This document shows positions 38,235 to 51,400 of a stretch of 64,000 nt of DNA, piece by piece. The translations under genes were made by a program, and so were the position numbers. The stretch comes from Caprimulgus europaeus (Eukaryota; Chordata; Aves; Caprimulgiformes; Caprimulgidae), in assembly GCA_907165065.1 (NCBI GenBank), contig OU015524.1, positions 54,787,295 to 54,851,294 on the forward strand. The letters run 5' to 3'. The notes beneath the pieces were generated by a model that saw nothing but the letters and a program-made list of their open reading frames with translations, was not told the DNA's origin and did not search any database. The stretch's first letter is position 1, and every line of letters begins with the position of its first letter.

Positions 38235-39032
38235 TAAATGAATTAAATGTAATTATTATTATAAAGATAAATTATTTTTCAGTAGACTAACACTTGACAG
38301 GATACTGCAGGCATTTTTGCAATACTTACAGATTACAGTAAATACAGCAGAGGTATATATCATAAAAATAAGTTTTACCTTCAGAAACTTATGTCATCTA
38401 AGCACCTAGAGCTCAATGAGTACACCAATAGAAACCAGACTAAATGTGTAAATTCACATACCTATACCAACTGGGAATAGGGCAAATGCTGAATAAACGC
38501 AGTTAGGACAGTTCATTTGTTATAAAACTATGCTAGGTATCCACCACAGTATATTTTCCTGTAGTTTCCTTCACAAAGAGACTGCCTGCAAAAGGAAAGT
38601 GTTTGTTTCAACTTCTATATTGCCTATGTTGCTACTTCTTTGTGTGGTGATTTGACAAGTACTGGTGATCTACATTCATCTTTTTCTTTACTACTTTTCA
38701 GAACAAGGAACTCCTGAACTAATCCATGCTCTTCATTTGAAACACTGATGGCTGGCACTGAGAGTAAATCAATGAAGCTGGGAAAATTTAAGGGCTAGTG
38801 ATGTCTCTGGCAAATTTCTAGCAATGCCTTTCACATTTTTATGGTATTTGAGACTTTTAGGTCTTCATTAATGTACTTTATTGATAAGCAGCAGATACAA
38901 AGTCCTCATAACATCTAGGCTATATTCAAGTTCATCCACACTGAAAGGCAGTTAGAGAAAACAGCATGACAGGGCTCTCCTTCCTTCCTGATTCACAGCC
39001 ATGCAGAACAATAAGACTGTTACCCTAAAATT
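38235..39032. other. AT-rich non-coding DNA
   Basis: No gene or repeat was recognised between the CR1 copy and the candidate exon to the right. Confidence 0.5.
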
Positions 39033-39302
39033 ATGAAGTCACCTCATGCTTCTGGCAGTGCTCTTTTTCTCCAGTTGTTTATAACATTGGTCCTGTCCTT
39101 GCTGCACTTTCTCACAGTAGATGGAAAACAGTCTGGGATACTTCAAATGTGTAAAGAAATTCAGTGGGGACCTGGGGAGAAGGAAGAGAGAAAGGAAATA
39201 ATTTATAAAGTATTTGGGGTTTCTCAGTCAGTTTCAAAACAAAAATCTAGTTTTACTGTAGATATTATCTTCGTTAATTTGAAAAAAGGGATTATAAACC
39301 AG
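39033..39302 (+). other. candidate signal-peptide first coding exon (speculative)
   Basis: A plus-strand ATG with A at -3 opens a 90-codon frame. Its first 30 residues look like a secretory signal: a short basic/polar start (MKSPHASGS), a hydrophobic core (ALFLQLFITLVLSLLHFL) and a polar stretch (TVDGKQSG). The frame runs without stop to a consensus CAG|GTAAGT donor at 39,303, giving a 270-base phase-0 exon. Downstream residues are lysine- and glutamate-rich and match no family I know. No partner exon, promoter or CpG island was found nearby. Both an open frame of this size and a consensus donor occur by chance in 64 kb, so this is a lead, not a gene call. Confidence 0.18.
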
Positions 39303-39323
39303 GTAAGTGTAGTGAAAACTTGA

Positions 39324-41860
39324 AATCAGAATGAAAAATTTAATTTAGTTTTGAGATGACCATTTAGAGTAATATATTTTAAGATATTGTATTAATTCAG
39401 ATTTTATTTACATGTCTAGCTCTCATTAACGATACGTGGTACTGGATCCTACAGCATCAGCTTGTAAAGCCTACAGATAGTGGAATTTACATGGATGTTC
39501 AGTGCATGCAAGCTACAGACACTTGTCTCATTTGTTTTTATTACAGTTTTTGTCAGACAAATGACTCTTATTGATAGATCTGATTCCATATGAGTTTGAT
39601 TTGTAGGGACCTTGTACATATCACTTCTGGCTTTCCACTGCAGTTACCAGGAAATGATTTTTAATTCTTTGTAGCTTTTAAATACAAAGATGGTTATATT
39701 TATTTCAGTTATTTTAAAATAAAACTAGGGTTTTATATCTTTGAATGTGTCTACTGCTTCAACTGTGAAGTCATTTAAATGGCAACAGTGCTAGGAAGCA
39801 TGCTGGAGTGCCAGACAAAAATAAAAGAACATTTTGAAACATCAATGGAGGTTTTTAAGCTCAAAAGCATCTATTTAATTCAAACCACACAATGTGCGAT
39901 TGTGATATCATTAAAACAAATATCCCAAATGAACCGTCCCTCACCCTCCATATCAAAGGACTGACATCATTTCTGCATATTGTATTGATAGTTTGCAGTA
40001 TTCAGTACAAAGGTCAGACAAGTAACCAGGGAAAGCAAGCTGTGTTCCAAAACGCCACACCAAGTCCCAGCATGAGCTTTTTATTTTCTTTGAATATAAG
40101 ATCATAAGAAATGAACTTTTAATCTGTTTTGTCCACTTGTGTTTACTGTAGCTAGGGGATCTATTGCTTTCCTATTGCTATTTCATTTACTTAAAGGCAA
40201 AATGGGAGAAGGAGAGCGAATATGGGAAAAGTCCTAATAAGGCAGATGTGGCAAAAGGAGTCTGTACGTTGCCATCCCACACACACTGGGGTAGCTTGCA
40301 AGGAGACTGCTGGTTGTTTGCCTGGCTAATTTTATACTGTGCTTCCCACTTTAGGGTATGGCTCCCGCAGCGTCAGTCTCATACTGAAGATGTTGTGGCA
40401 AATGTCATTTGCATTGAAGTCAGTGACAGTTGAGTGCATACGCTGCATAAAATAAACACAAGCATTGCTTTCATTGTCTTTTCCTTTCTCTATTATGTAC
40501 ACAAAACTTTTGCTATTGTTGTTTTTTGCTCATAGAGATACCAGGAATACCACTGGAAATTCTGTCTTCCAGCCCTTTGAAGAAAGGACAAGAAATCAGT
40601 TCTTTATTTTTATGTTTTTAATAGTGGAAGAGTAACAAGTCACTACTCTGAAACTTGTTCCACTATGAAAATAGCCCTGCTGAGAACATAGCATGGCTTT
40701 GTTTTGCCATTCCAGAGAAAAAATCAAGATTATGATGAGCAAATGGAAAAACATGTTGACAATTTTTTTTTTCCTTATAATATTTTACACATGCTTATGC
40801 TTAAGAAAAAAAAATTGATAAGATAGGTGTATTTTGTTGAGGTATGTCCTAGAACACCCCGTTCACTGAACAGTAAATAACAGTTGAGATAAATGCTGTC
40901 TGCTTTTTTTCACAGTAGCAGCAGAATGCATGTGACAATTCTTGTAGTACTGTTCGCAAAGAAGTGTGTGCAAATTCAGGCTCACATGCAGATACAGAAC
41001 ATTTTCTTTATGGTGAGATAAATTAATTTCCATTTTAATGTAAATTTTCCTGCTTTTATTTGCTGTAGAGTTCTTCTGTTGAATTTGGATACACCGCATC
41101 TTAAGCGCTGGAGAGGCTTTACATGGTTTCCAGAAATCCCACTGAGATACGTGGGTGTGCGTAAAGCATTCAGAGACATAAATTAATGCCATTTCTTTTT
41201 GTCATCTTTGTATTTCTTCATTGATTCAAGAAACAATGGGGGGAAAGAGATGTTGGCATCTCTGGTTGCAGAAGTATATTTCTCAGCCCACTGTTGTTCA
41301 TACAGCTTTGTATGTAAATGTGTTTATCATTGTGTCTAGCAGACACAAAGACTCCAGCAGAGCCATCTCGGATTGCACTGTGTGGTACAGACCATGATGG
41401 AAAGATGAAGGAGAGCTGCTGTGTTCAACGTAGAATGAGTTCTTTGCTGCTGGAATATGTTATTTTAGAAAGTGGTAGAAGAAAGCAGAGGGAAAGAGGA
41501 GAGGAATAGAAGGTCTGGCTTTAAAAAGACCATCAGCAGGATTGCCTTTTATCTAACAGCTTATCTGCTGGAATACTGTCCTGGGATGAGAGTTCATGTT
41601 TCTCCTCCTGCTGAAGGGGTTTGAGTCCCACCTCTTCAGAGATGCCATCCCCTCCTAATGTTTCAGAGATGAGAGTTTTTCCCAGGCTGTAGCAGATTCC
41701 TGGGTCCTGCTTGCTGGAACTGCCCCATTGGCACAAGAGTGAGAGGGACCTCAGCCTTTGCCTGTTCCCCTGTGAAGCAGGACTGTCATATTCCAGTTGC
41801 ACTTCCTACTTTGGATAGAGTATAGACTGAAAATTCAGATAACTGCCATATAGGATCTAG
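39324..41860. other. AT-rich non-coding DNA
   Basis: Nothing coding or repetitive was recognised. Open frames at 39,779-40,433 (plus) and 40,863-41,192 (minus) have no known resemblance. Confidence 0.5.
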
Positions 41861-42271
41861 AGCACAAGTCTTACGAGGAGCGGCTGAGGGACCTGGGATT
41901 GTTTAGTCTGGAGAAAAGGAGGCTGAGGGGAGAGCTTATTGCTCTCTACAGCTACCTGAAAGGAGGGTGTAGTGAGGTAGGTGTCAGTCTTTTCTCCAAA
42001 GTAACAGGTGAGGACAAGAGAAAATGACCTCAAGTTGTGGCAAGGGAGGTTTAGACTGGATATTAGAAAAGAATACTTCATTGAAAGGGGTGTCAAGCAT
42101 TGGAACAGGCTGCCCAGGGAAGTGGTTGAGTGACCATCCCTGGAGGTATTTAAAAGACCAGTAGATGTGGCGCTTAGTGACATAGTTTAGTGGGCATGGT
42201 GGTGTTAGGTTGATAGTTGGACTTGATGATCTTAGAGGTCTTTTCCAGCCTTAGTAATTCTATGATTCTAT
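41861..42271 (+). mobile_element. CR1 LINE, 5'-truncated, sense
   Basis: Begins within the ORF2 C-terminal coding region (AGCACAAGTCTTACGAGGAG, GGAGAAAAGGAGGCTGAGGG) and passes the GTCAAGCATTGGAACAGGCTGCCC block. It ends with the 3' UTR words TTGGACTTGATGATCTTAGA and an ATTCTATGATTCTAT tail. The coding part is short and interrupted by stops, so the copy is dead. Its 3' UTR wording (GACTTGATGATCTTAGAGGTC) differs from the copy at 25,913, suggesting a different CR1 subfamily. Confidence 0.96.
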
Positions 42272-43336
42272 TATATACATCTGTGGTCTGAGCCTTTTCT
42301 TGAAAGTTAGAAACACATCTTCAAGTTGTCTCAAGCAGAGCAGGGAACTAGACTTATGTTTCAGTACCTGGGAGGAGGGTTTGCATCCTCACGTCAGTGC
42401 GGGGAAAGAGGTTAATGCACAGTAATGTGCTCCTGGGATATTGCCTGTCTGGTTTGCAGCCATGAATGGGAGTTGAATGGGAGACCTGGAATGGTAATCT
42501 AAAATATCTTTTTTTCTGCATGCCTTTACCACATGAAAGAATTTATTTGGTATCATGCTTCTACCCAACTTCTAATTTAATAAAGCTGGTGGGTTTATAA
42601 TTATCTTTGAGACTTTTAGCATATGCTCATTTTGATGGAAATGTCTCTATAGCCCCCAAAATGTCTGAGAGTGGGAAATGTGATTATGGAAACCTGCTTT
42701 CTGAGAAAACCAAGAACCTGTGCTTACTCCTCTCCTACTTTTGTTGCTCTAAGTCTCTTCTTATTTCTAACAAGACTTTAGCATTTTTTGGAAAAAAGTA
42801 TTCCTTTGGCTCTGCTGTCTGTAGAAATTTCAAAAATATTCTTTCTTATTTTTAGAAGCTATCCATAAGTTGCCTGTGTAATATTTGAAGTCCTGAGTGT
42901 TATCACAAGATGATTATTTCAGTTCAACACAAAATTCCTCAGCTTTATTTGCATCTTCTTTTTTTTGATAGGCTTTCAACAGATGCATGACAATCAGATA
43001 TGTCTTTCCTGAAATTTATATGCTCACTGTATTTTGGTAGAAATCTACTCTTTTTTCCTTGTCTCTTATTAGCGAATAAACAAATTTTGTTTCCTTAAAC
43101 ATGTTTTACTACAGCTACAATTCTAATATAATTCATATTGCTGAAAACTTCATAAGTGATTAGCAGACTATATTGGAAACCACTTACCATCTGTCTTGTT
43201 GAATGTCTTTGGCTTCAGTAGAGGTGCTTTACGTAGACAGGTTCAATGGAATCTGGTTTTCTGTTGGCATTTAATTTCTAAAACAATTTGAATGATGGAG
43301 GATATATAATATGTATAGCATTAAATAACACCTAAA
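42272..43336. other. AT-rich non-coding DNA
   Basis: No gene, RNA or repeat was recognised between two CR1 copies. Confidence 0.5.
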
Positions 43337-43518
43337 TCACACACACAGAACTGTAGGAGTTGGAAGGAACCTCAGGAGATCATCTATCCAACCCCCTGCT
43401 AAAGCAGGTTCCCTACAGCAGGTTGCACAGAAAAGCATCCAGGCGGGTTGTGAACATCTCCAGAGATGGAGACTCCACAACCTCTCTGGGCAGCCTGTCC
43501 CAGTGCTCTGGCACCCGT
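43337..43518 (-). mobile_element. CR1 LINE 3' end, antisense
   Basis: Reverse-complemented CR1 3' UTR (TGTAGGAGTTGGAAGGAACC, CAACCCCCTGCTAAAGCAGG, GGAGACTCCACAACCTCTCT, GGGCAGCCTGTCCCAGTGCTC). The octamer tail at the left boundary is partly degraded into a CACACACA run. The copy is about 180 bases long and non-functional. Confidence 0.95.
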
Positions 43519-44296
43519 AATGGCATAATGTTTGAAATACACATTTTAATTAAAATGCTGATAGCTTATCATTGTATGCACTATATTTTTTTATTACTTG
43601 CAGTTATTCTGAGATTAGGATGTCCCTTTGGTAGGTATATTTTTAATCCCTTCACAAATTCTTTCAAAACACAAATTTGTTTTTAATATAAGAATAGATA
43701 TAGAAACCATCTGTCAGTTGGCTCCTTTATATAAAGCTAGGGGTTTTTTTAAATCTTGGGTTTTGGCAAAAAGTGTGTCCACTTCACACCTTAACGCTCT
43801 CCTTTTTATTGACATTATTCATATAAATTTACATTTTTCTTGCAATTTAAACTCATTATTTCCCCTGGGCCATATTTTTTTTTTGGGGGGGGGGTTGGGG
43901 TATTTTTTTTTAGATTGAACCTTGTGTACCCTAGTAGGGATGGCAGATTCTCCACCATCCCACAGAAATTGGCCCAGTATATATGGGTGGCCTTAGTGCT
44001 CATTGCCTCATTACATATTCTCTTGTCTGAATTCTTTTCTATTTTTTGCTGCAATTTTTCATTGGTTCTTCTCTCATTAGTAAACATAAATGATACCATG
44101 AAAAGGTCAAACTGAACTTTTGATCCCCCCCCCTTTTTTTTTGTGAGGTCAAGATTAAGCAAAATAATTTTGTTCATCCTTAACTGAAAACCTCTGCTTA
44201 ATACCTACATTAATAACACTGTAACCAAAAATAGGTTGGAGAGAGTTTTAATCTGTAAAATGCATTATCAAGTGAAAAAAAAACCCACAGTGAAAT
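43519..44296. other. AT-rich non-coding DNA with homopolymer blocks
   Basis: Holds two notable homopolymer blocks. T10-G10-TTGGGG-TA-T9 is at about 43,875-43,911, and C9-T9 is at about 44,125-44,142. Apparent open frames on both strands run straight through these tracts and are therefore not credible proteins. Confidence 0.6.
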
Positions 44297-44698
44297 GTGG
44301 AAATAAACAGAGAAGCAAGAAGAGTTTCTTGTAATTTTGTTTTTGGTAACTGTAGAATTGTCAGAGCTCAGAAAGACCATAAAGACTTCGTTGTGTATTT
44401 CGATCGAGTTTTAGAGCCAGAAGGTTACAAGGCAAACTCATTCTCAATATACAGCTTCTGGAACAGTGACCATAACATTCAATTAGTTAGATGTGATCAA
44501 AATGTCAAGACCCTCATAAAGAAATCATTCACTCATCTGGGTTATTATAGCAAGAGATTTTTTCGAGTCAATAAATATAGGGCATTGGAAGGAACTGACT
44601 TATTTATAGTTACCTTCTTATTTCATAGTAATAGTGCTCACCATCCCTCCTATACAGTCACAGAGCTCATAGATAGAAAATACATAGAAATCACATGA
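44297..44698 (+). other. unassigned 133-codon open frame
   Basis: A plus-strand frame of 133 codons in AT-rich DNA, with mixed charged and aromatic residues (for example RAQKDHKDFVVYFDRVLEPE). I do not recognise any domain. There is no strong promoter, signal peptide or splice context, and it lies just upstream of an old antisense CR1-like relic. It may be chance or a remnant of an unrecognised mobile element. Confidence 0.15.
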
Positions 44699-44879
44699 CC
44701 CAGGTCATCAGACTCACTACTAAAAAGAAACGCAAAAGGGATGGATCCAAGACAAGATCCAAAACTAGTTCTGGTGCTCTGCACATTCTGTGTAATACGT
44801 TATTACTTCTTTTGAATGTAACATTGAAATCCATTTAAGCACTAATATAGTCACTGGAAACTCACAAAAACATCAGCTT

Positions 44880-45480
44880 AAGAAGTCCTGCACTGGTTGA
44901 CCATCCTGTTGACCCGTCTCAGACAGTACCAACAGCTTAGGGAAAGAGCTTAAGAAATAGAGCAATGATCCATTCCTCTTTCCTTTTTTCTAGTAATCAG
45001 TGCCATGGGCATTTCCTCCCCTTGATAGTACATTAGGGCCATTGTTCAGTTATCCTTGATAGACCTTTCCGCCATTGACTTGCCTATTCCCATTTTGAAC
45101 CTGTGAATAGTTTTCATATCCAAACTTAATTTAGCAATGAGTCATACAGTTCCATTTCTTGTGTGGAAAAGTATTCCCTTTATTTTTATCTGTTTTTAAA
45201 CCTACCATTAGATAAATTATTTTGTGTATATGATGAGAAACAATGGACGATTGTTCCTTATTCATCTTCTCTGTCCCAGTTATGATTTTATAAACCTCCT
45301 CTCCCCACACGCACAAGTCATCTGGAGCTGAAGAAAGCCACCCTGCCTCAACCTTTCCATGGGCAGATGCCAAGCCATACTTGCAATCAACCTTGTCACC
45401 CTTTGGCATACTTTAGTTCCTTTTGAAGGGAGCATCATCAGAATTATACCAACATGCTTGTCAGATGTGAAAAATATGCA
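44880..45480 (-). mobile_element. ancient CR1/L3-like LINE relic, antisense
   Basis: Read on the plus strand, the block at about 45,130-45,300 follows the reverse complement of old amniote CR1/L3 ORF2 tails. It has a CAATGAGTCATACAGTTCC word, then GTGTGGAAAAGTATTCCCTT, TGTTTTTAAACCTACCATTA and a long-recognisable GTCCCAGTTATGATTTTATA-AACCTCCT block. The left part (CTCAGACAGTACCAACAGCT near 44,920) resembles the 3' UTR. Divergence is far greater than in the avian-type CR1 copies in this window, pointing to an insertion that predates birds. It is inert. The two minus-strand open frames that overlap it (45,131-45,633) are remnants or chance. Confidence 0.6.
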
Positions 45481-48400
45481 AGAACTGAAGGACTCCAGGA
45501 CATAAAATAATAGGTTTTGAGTCTTATCTATAGGCTTAATGAGGAACTGGTTTGGCAGTTTGGATGATTTTATCCAGAATAGAAGAGGGTTTTTTTCCTC
45601 TCTCTTTCTAAATGAGTTCAAGCTGCTTTGCATTTGGACTAAGCAAGCTAGAAAAAGTCACACTTGCTCCAGAATAGGAATGTCCCCTCACAGAGGCAGT
45701 CTGAAGCAGCTACCCATTTAAAATTGTCTCCTTATGCTGTTAAAGGTCAGTTTTCATCCATCGACAAACCCTCAATCTCAGACCTTTCTGCATTTCTTTC
45801 ACAGGAGCACTGTGTGCATTAATTAGTTCACACTGTGAGTTGAAATTAATCAGTGCCCAAATTTAATTACCCTCAACACCAGTTGCTCCTTATCCACACA
45901 TTGTGCATACTATAATTTTTCCATTCCTCTGGGATACACTTCTCATATGGGCTGCACATGTTTCATAACTTGAATGGGTTGGAAGTTTTCTGGGAAATTT
46001 GTGTGGTTTGCAAACCAAAACCAAGCAGGAGTTCAAAAGGCTTCAGCAGAATAGAGTATGTTCTAGCAGAGTAGATACATAGATCAATAAAAATCCAAGG
46101 TACCTAAGTTGATGCTAACTACTGTGTGTGCTATTTATAGATAGAGTTAAGAGACGAATTGCCTTCTAGAGTAGCTTCAATGTTGAAGCATGAGTATTCT
46201 CCACAGTTTTAACTCGGTCGCAGACAACCATTGTCCGTTCAGTCCTGCACAAATCTGTAACAAAACATAAAGAAGCAAAACGGCAAGCCCCACAGGGTTT
46301 TTTAGCAATTGACCCTTAGGGGATAACACTATAGCATTAGAATCAAAATCGTCATTGAACCAAATCTTTTTCTTAAGCCCAGTGTCTAGTGCACCTTTTT
46401 GGTTCACTTGAATGGTTTCTTCTGCAGCCTTGATGAATTTGACTTTTGACTGGTAAGCGTTACAGACACTACAATATAAGGTAGTGAAGCAGCTCTTACT
46501 AGATCCAAGTTGTTGGGAAAATGAGAGATATCTAGTGGACAAATGAGCCAGAAGGGCCTTGAGGGACCTGGATTTGAGTTCTGAAATTGCTGTCAACCAG
46601 CAGGATAGACATGGTCATTTTTTACTTCTGATTTTATCTGATTGATTCAGCTGTGATGTATTTGCAGAAGACAATTTTTGTTATGTATTTGTAGTCTACC
46701 ACAATGCAGTCCTTCTCTCTTGGATGTCTGCTAGTTAGATTCCTTGCTGCAAACTAAATAACACAGGGATTTCCTGAACTTGCCCGCAGGACATCTTTAC
46801 CCACTTTGTAATTTCATGGAATTACTAAAATCAAACTATTAGCTGAAGTCAGCAGCAAGTGCCCTTTTTAGCAGCTGAGGTGAGTGACTCTAGGAGCCCT
46901 TACTCTTTGACTCTTGTCATGATGTTACTGACTGAGTGGTGTTTCCTTGGACAGCTGTGCAACCTAATAGCTCACAGCTGCCAAGATGGAAGAGTCTTGC
47001 CCCTGCCCATGGGTATGTCACCCTGTCCCTTCCTATTCATTCATTCCATGCTGACGGGAGGCTAACCCACTAGCCCAGCAGGATATTAATCAGCAGAAGA
47101 GCTGGGTAGGTTTCTGCTAGGTTAGGGCAGCATTCAAAAAAGTCTAGATGTCAAGTCTGTAGTGTGGGAGCAGGGCAGGGTGAGAATTCCTCTTTGTTGA
47201 CCACTGTAGGACACTAGGTTGCCCATGGAACTGTAGCTTAATAAACTATTAAATGGTCTCCAATTATGTCATGTGGAACTGGAGCCTAGAAGCTTACAAA
47301 ACTTTAGGCTGCTCCAGTTTCTGTCTGAATTCTTGCAGTCTGTCCACTCACTGCTTTTACTAGAGGCCTTACTTCAAATATTCTGTCCCCAGTATATCCC
47401 TATTAACAGTGACACAGAGTAGTAAACCTGTTTCACTGCTGGAGTGATGTGTCTTCTGTGGGGAGGGAGTAGTCTATTTTGGTAACCTAGGATGATGATC
47501 TTCACTTTATCAACAAACTTTGTTTTGCATAGCTGCATACCATGTGGCAAAGTTGAACTAATGGTCAGTTTTAAGTTTATTATTGAGGATTTCAACTTTG
47601 CAGCTACAAGAGGAAAGGTCTTAGATTTTTTAATCATGATCTCTGTTGAAAATATTTGAGCATCTCTACAAATAATTACTGTTCCATAACCCAATGAAAA
47701 CTTCCAACAAATACAAAAAGCTGCCTGCAGTACTGACACCATGCAGATCTGTTTGTTTGTTTGTTTTTCTTGGTAAACCAAGAGTTTTGTTACAATAGGA
47801 TGCGTATTTTGGCTTTTGGATTATAACAAAGAGCACAGAAAATCATATGTGCTGACAAAAGGATTCTGAACTTTTGTTAGGAGGAAAAAATTTCAAAGCC
47901 TCCACTAGGAAAAGTCCACTCATCTTGATATATGGTGTTTTAACCACTATCTATTTAATAAGAATGACTTAAATGTTATGAAGACAATGCATGTTTTCTT
48001 TTAGAATAATTTTGTACTTCTTATTTTCAACCTTTGCTCATACACAAAATTGCATGGATTTAAGTAAATTAAAACCACTTCTGTAAATGTTTCTGAAATA
48101 AGTACTGTACTTTGCTGTTGAGTTCTGTGTTTCTTCAACATGACAGCTCTTCTTCCACTATGCAACAGAAGCACTGTTATTAACTGAAGCTTTAAAGGAA
48201 TGATAATGATTTCCATAGTATATAGCACGTGGGTCCCTCCCTGTAGCATCTTCTGATAAGGAGAAGGTCTTTCTCAAACAGGCTTAACATATGGTTCTTC
48301 TTAAACTGTTTTTCTTGAAGTGACTTAAAGATGAAGGACAAAGCACTGTCAAGCACGGTGGAACAGAAGATTCACTCTTGTGAATAAAGGATGCTGTCTC

Positions 48401-51400
48401 AGGGCTGGGATTTCCCATCCATGCTGCATACACTTGGCTGGGCCACTGACCATTGTTTCAAGTGATATGCTGTGCTGCCTCCTGAGCAAGGTGATTTTTT
48501 TTTTATGTCCCATTTACAGTACAGGTTCTCAGGGTATTTGGTACAAGCTTATCATGGTTTCCATGAATACAGAGCAAATTTCTGGCATATGCCAGGAATA
48601 AGAAAGTTGAAGGCCCCTCAGTGATGAAAAATGGGACTAAGCCCTTGTTTGAGGCATGTGAACTATGAATCTGAGAGTCAAACTTAACACCTCCCTTACG
48701 TCCCACTGCAGGAAAAAAACTACCTCTGTGACTTGTCTTCTGCCTGGTCTTTTGTCTAGGGCAGTGTACATCTCATGCACTCTTGTCATTATACTGCGAA
48801 AGTATGGAGTGATCTCTTTTAACTTGATTAGCAAGGACAACGTCTGATAGGGAGCCGTTCCTTAAAGTTGTCCTTATTTTGGAATGCCTGATTTGTCAAG
48901 GAACCTGTACTAATCAAGGCGTCCCTTCTAACGTTAAGCAACAACAACAACAAAGGCAAAAAGGAAAAAAAAAAGAGGGTGTATCAGGTTTGGGGCTGAG
49001 GCTTCTAGGGGAAGGCGTTATAACAGTGTTATCTTCATTTAGCCAATCTGCTGCTATTACAGCGTTGGTTTTGACTCTTTACTTCTGGTATATTCTTTAC
49101 TGTACTTCGAGGAGAGAAACCTGTGTGACAAATTAAGAAGACAGCAGAATAATGGACAAATAGTCTAAAACCTTTGGCTGTTCACTCAGAGGACACCATT
49201 ACTTCTTTAATCTCACCTCTAGCCATCTGCTCTCTCTGTCCTCACATGTCAGATAAACTCCCAGGGGTCACATCTGTCATCTGGTTTTGGAGTATTGATT
49301 TCCTAGAACAAGGAGATCAAACACATAAAATATAATAAATTGATCAATAGAATGGTTGACTGGTAAAGTTCAATTTATTAATAAAATTTATTAAAACTAG
49401 AAACACTCTCCTTTTTTTTTTAACATAGAAGTCACCTTACACGAAGGTGGGGCTGCCATTTGACTTGTTTCCTTCTTCCAGATTTCCTTGTTATCCACAG
49501 CAGGAAGATGGTGGTTGTGACAAGAGGAAAAGGAAACAGAGAAGCAGAGTTAGTAGCAGTAAGTTTTCTCATGTTTAGAAATAGCCTCTGCATGCAAAAA
49601 TACTTGTCAACAGCTTTCACTGATTTCAGTGATGGGATTTGTTTTCTCAGACCTGACCACCCTCTCTTCACCAGTCTTTTCACATGAATCTGTCATGAGT
49701 TTGGGTATCTCAGCATCCCTACACTGAGCTGTCATTAATCATTCTGCACTTTGAAAACTGCTTATGGCTCTCTATGGTGGGCAGAGCTTAGGCAACGGGG
49801 ACCAGTTCTGTTTGAGTTAGTCCATCATAATGCCACATAATTTTTTTACTGATGTGCATAAGAGAAACGATAAGAAATGTGAGTTCTCCCAAACCATTTG
49901 CAGTGAGCTGCTGTCAGCCATTCCAGAGAGATAAGAGAGTCAAGCCTGTTGTCCAGTCTCCAGAAGAGCTATGCATAGTATTATCTGCTTCATAAAGTCA
50001 GATGCAACCTTTGTCATGAAGTTTGTGCCTTGTAACAACAATTTTAGATAGTATACAAGCTTGTCAGTGGGGAACAGGGAAGTTCTGGAGTTAAAACACA
50101 AACATAGGAGTCAAGAGACCAGTGCTCAAATTTCAGTCTGGCCATTACAAACTCGTTACACTATGAAATCCAAAGTTACAATTTTCTGTCATTAAATCTT
50201 TTCTATGGGTGGTGAAAGCTGAACAGCAGTGAAGACTCAAACCATTGTGTCACATAAGTGAACCATGCTATGTGGGGATGGGGGTAAAGTCAGACAATGG
50301 AATAGTAAACACATACAATCCCACCTATGTTACCATGTCCACCAGTGGGACTGCAACTATACCATCAGATCCTCAATTGCAAGTCCTCTTAAAGAAATAT
50401 GGTACCATTTTTTAACTTATTTTATTACATCAGTCTGCAATACTATAATGAGTAACCAGATCAGTTACACTTTTTCTTATTCCATGTGTTTTATAGGAGA
50501 GTGCTAAAAAATCTAGCATGCTGGCTTGTTACATTCATATCAGAATGACCATCATCCTTCTTCATTCAGATGCATAAGTGTAATTGTACAAGTCTGTTCA
50601 TAGTTTTCTTGGTGGAAGAATGGTTCTGCTTTGCACAGTTCAGTCCCGCATGAGGAACCATCCACAACTCTGCTGTGGTCATTACATGTAAAATGGCAGA
50701 AAATAACAGCTTCTTTCACACTTAGATGTAAAGCAGAGGTGAAAAGAAAGGTTTAGTTGCTGTGACCTTTGCTGCTTCAGCTGTCTGAACTAATGGGGGT
50801 CAGGTGCTTGAGTGCATCTGCTTTTGCCTTATTAGTGAGTGCATCTTCCTGTCTCCCTTTGGTGTTGAGGACTAGGTGGAAGGTTTGCTTTGTCTGTGGG
50901 GGTTCTGTTTGCTTTCATCTTTAACCAAAAGACTGATGTACCACACCCCAGGTCTGGATGAGAGCTGTCTTCCATCAGCACAGCAGACCCCAGGGAGATG
51001 TGAAGTTCCTGAGTGTCAGGTGGAAGAGAGGTGGGAGGGGTTATATCCAACCTAATCTGGTCTAGTTTAAAGTTTTGGACATGCTGTAACTTTGATTAAT
51101 GAACTGTTCTACCTCAAATATTTCTTGGATGTCTACATTACCATTTTCAATTGTGCTATCTCAAACAAACCAGCAATCAATTAACTAGAATTACAGTATG
51201 ACCAAAACTGTAGGCTAAACAAAGCCATAGTGAAGAAACTGGCTTTCCGCCCAGTATCTGCTGATGATGGGATACGAAACAGCCTATTGATTCTGCAGCT
51301 CTTGAATTCTTGCATAAAAGTAGAAACAATGCTATTTGCCTTTTCAATAGGAAAAAAACCCTCCCTTTTTATTCACTGTTGCCACTTAGAAAAGGCAAAG

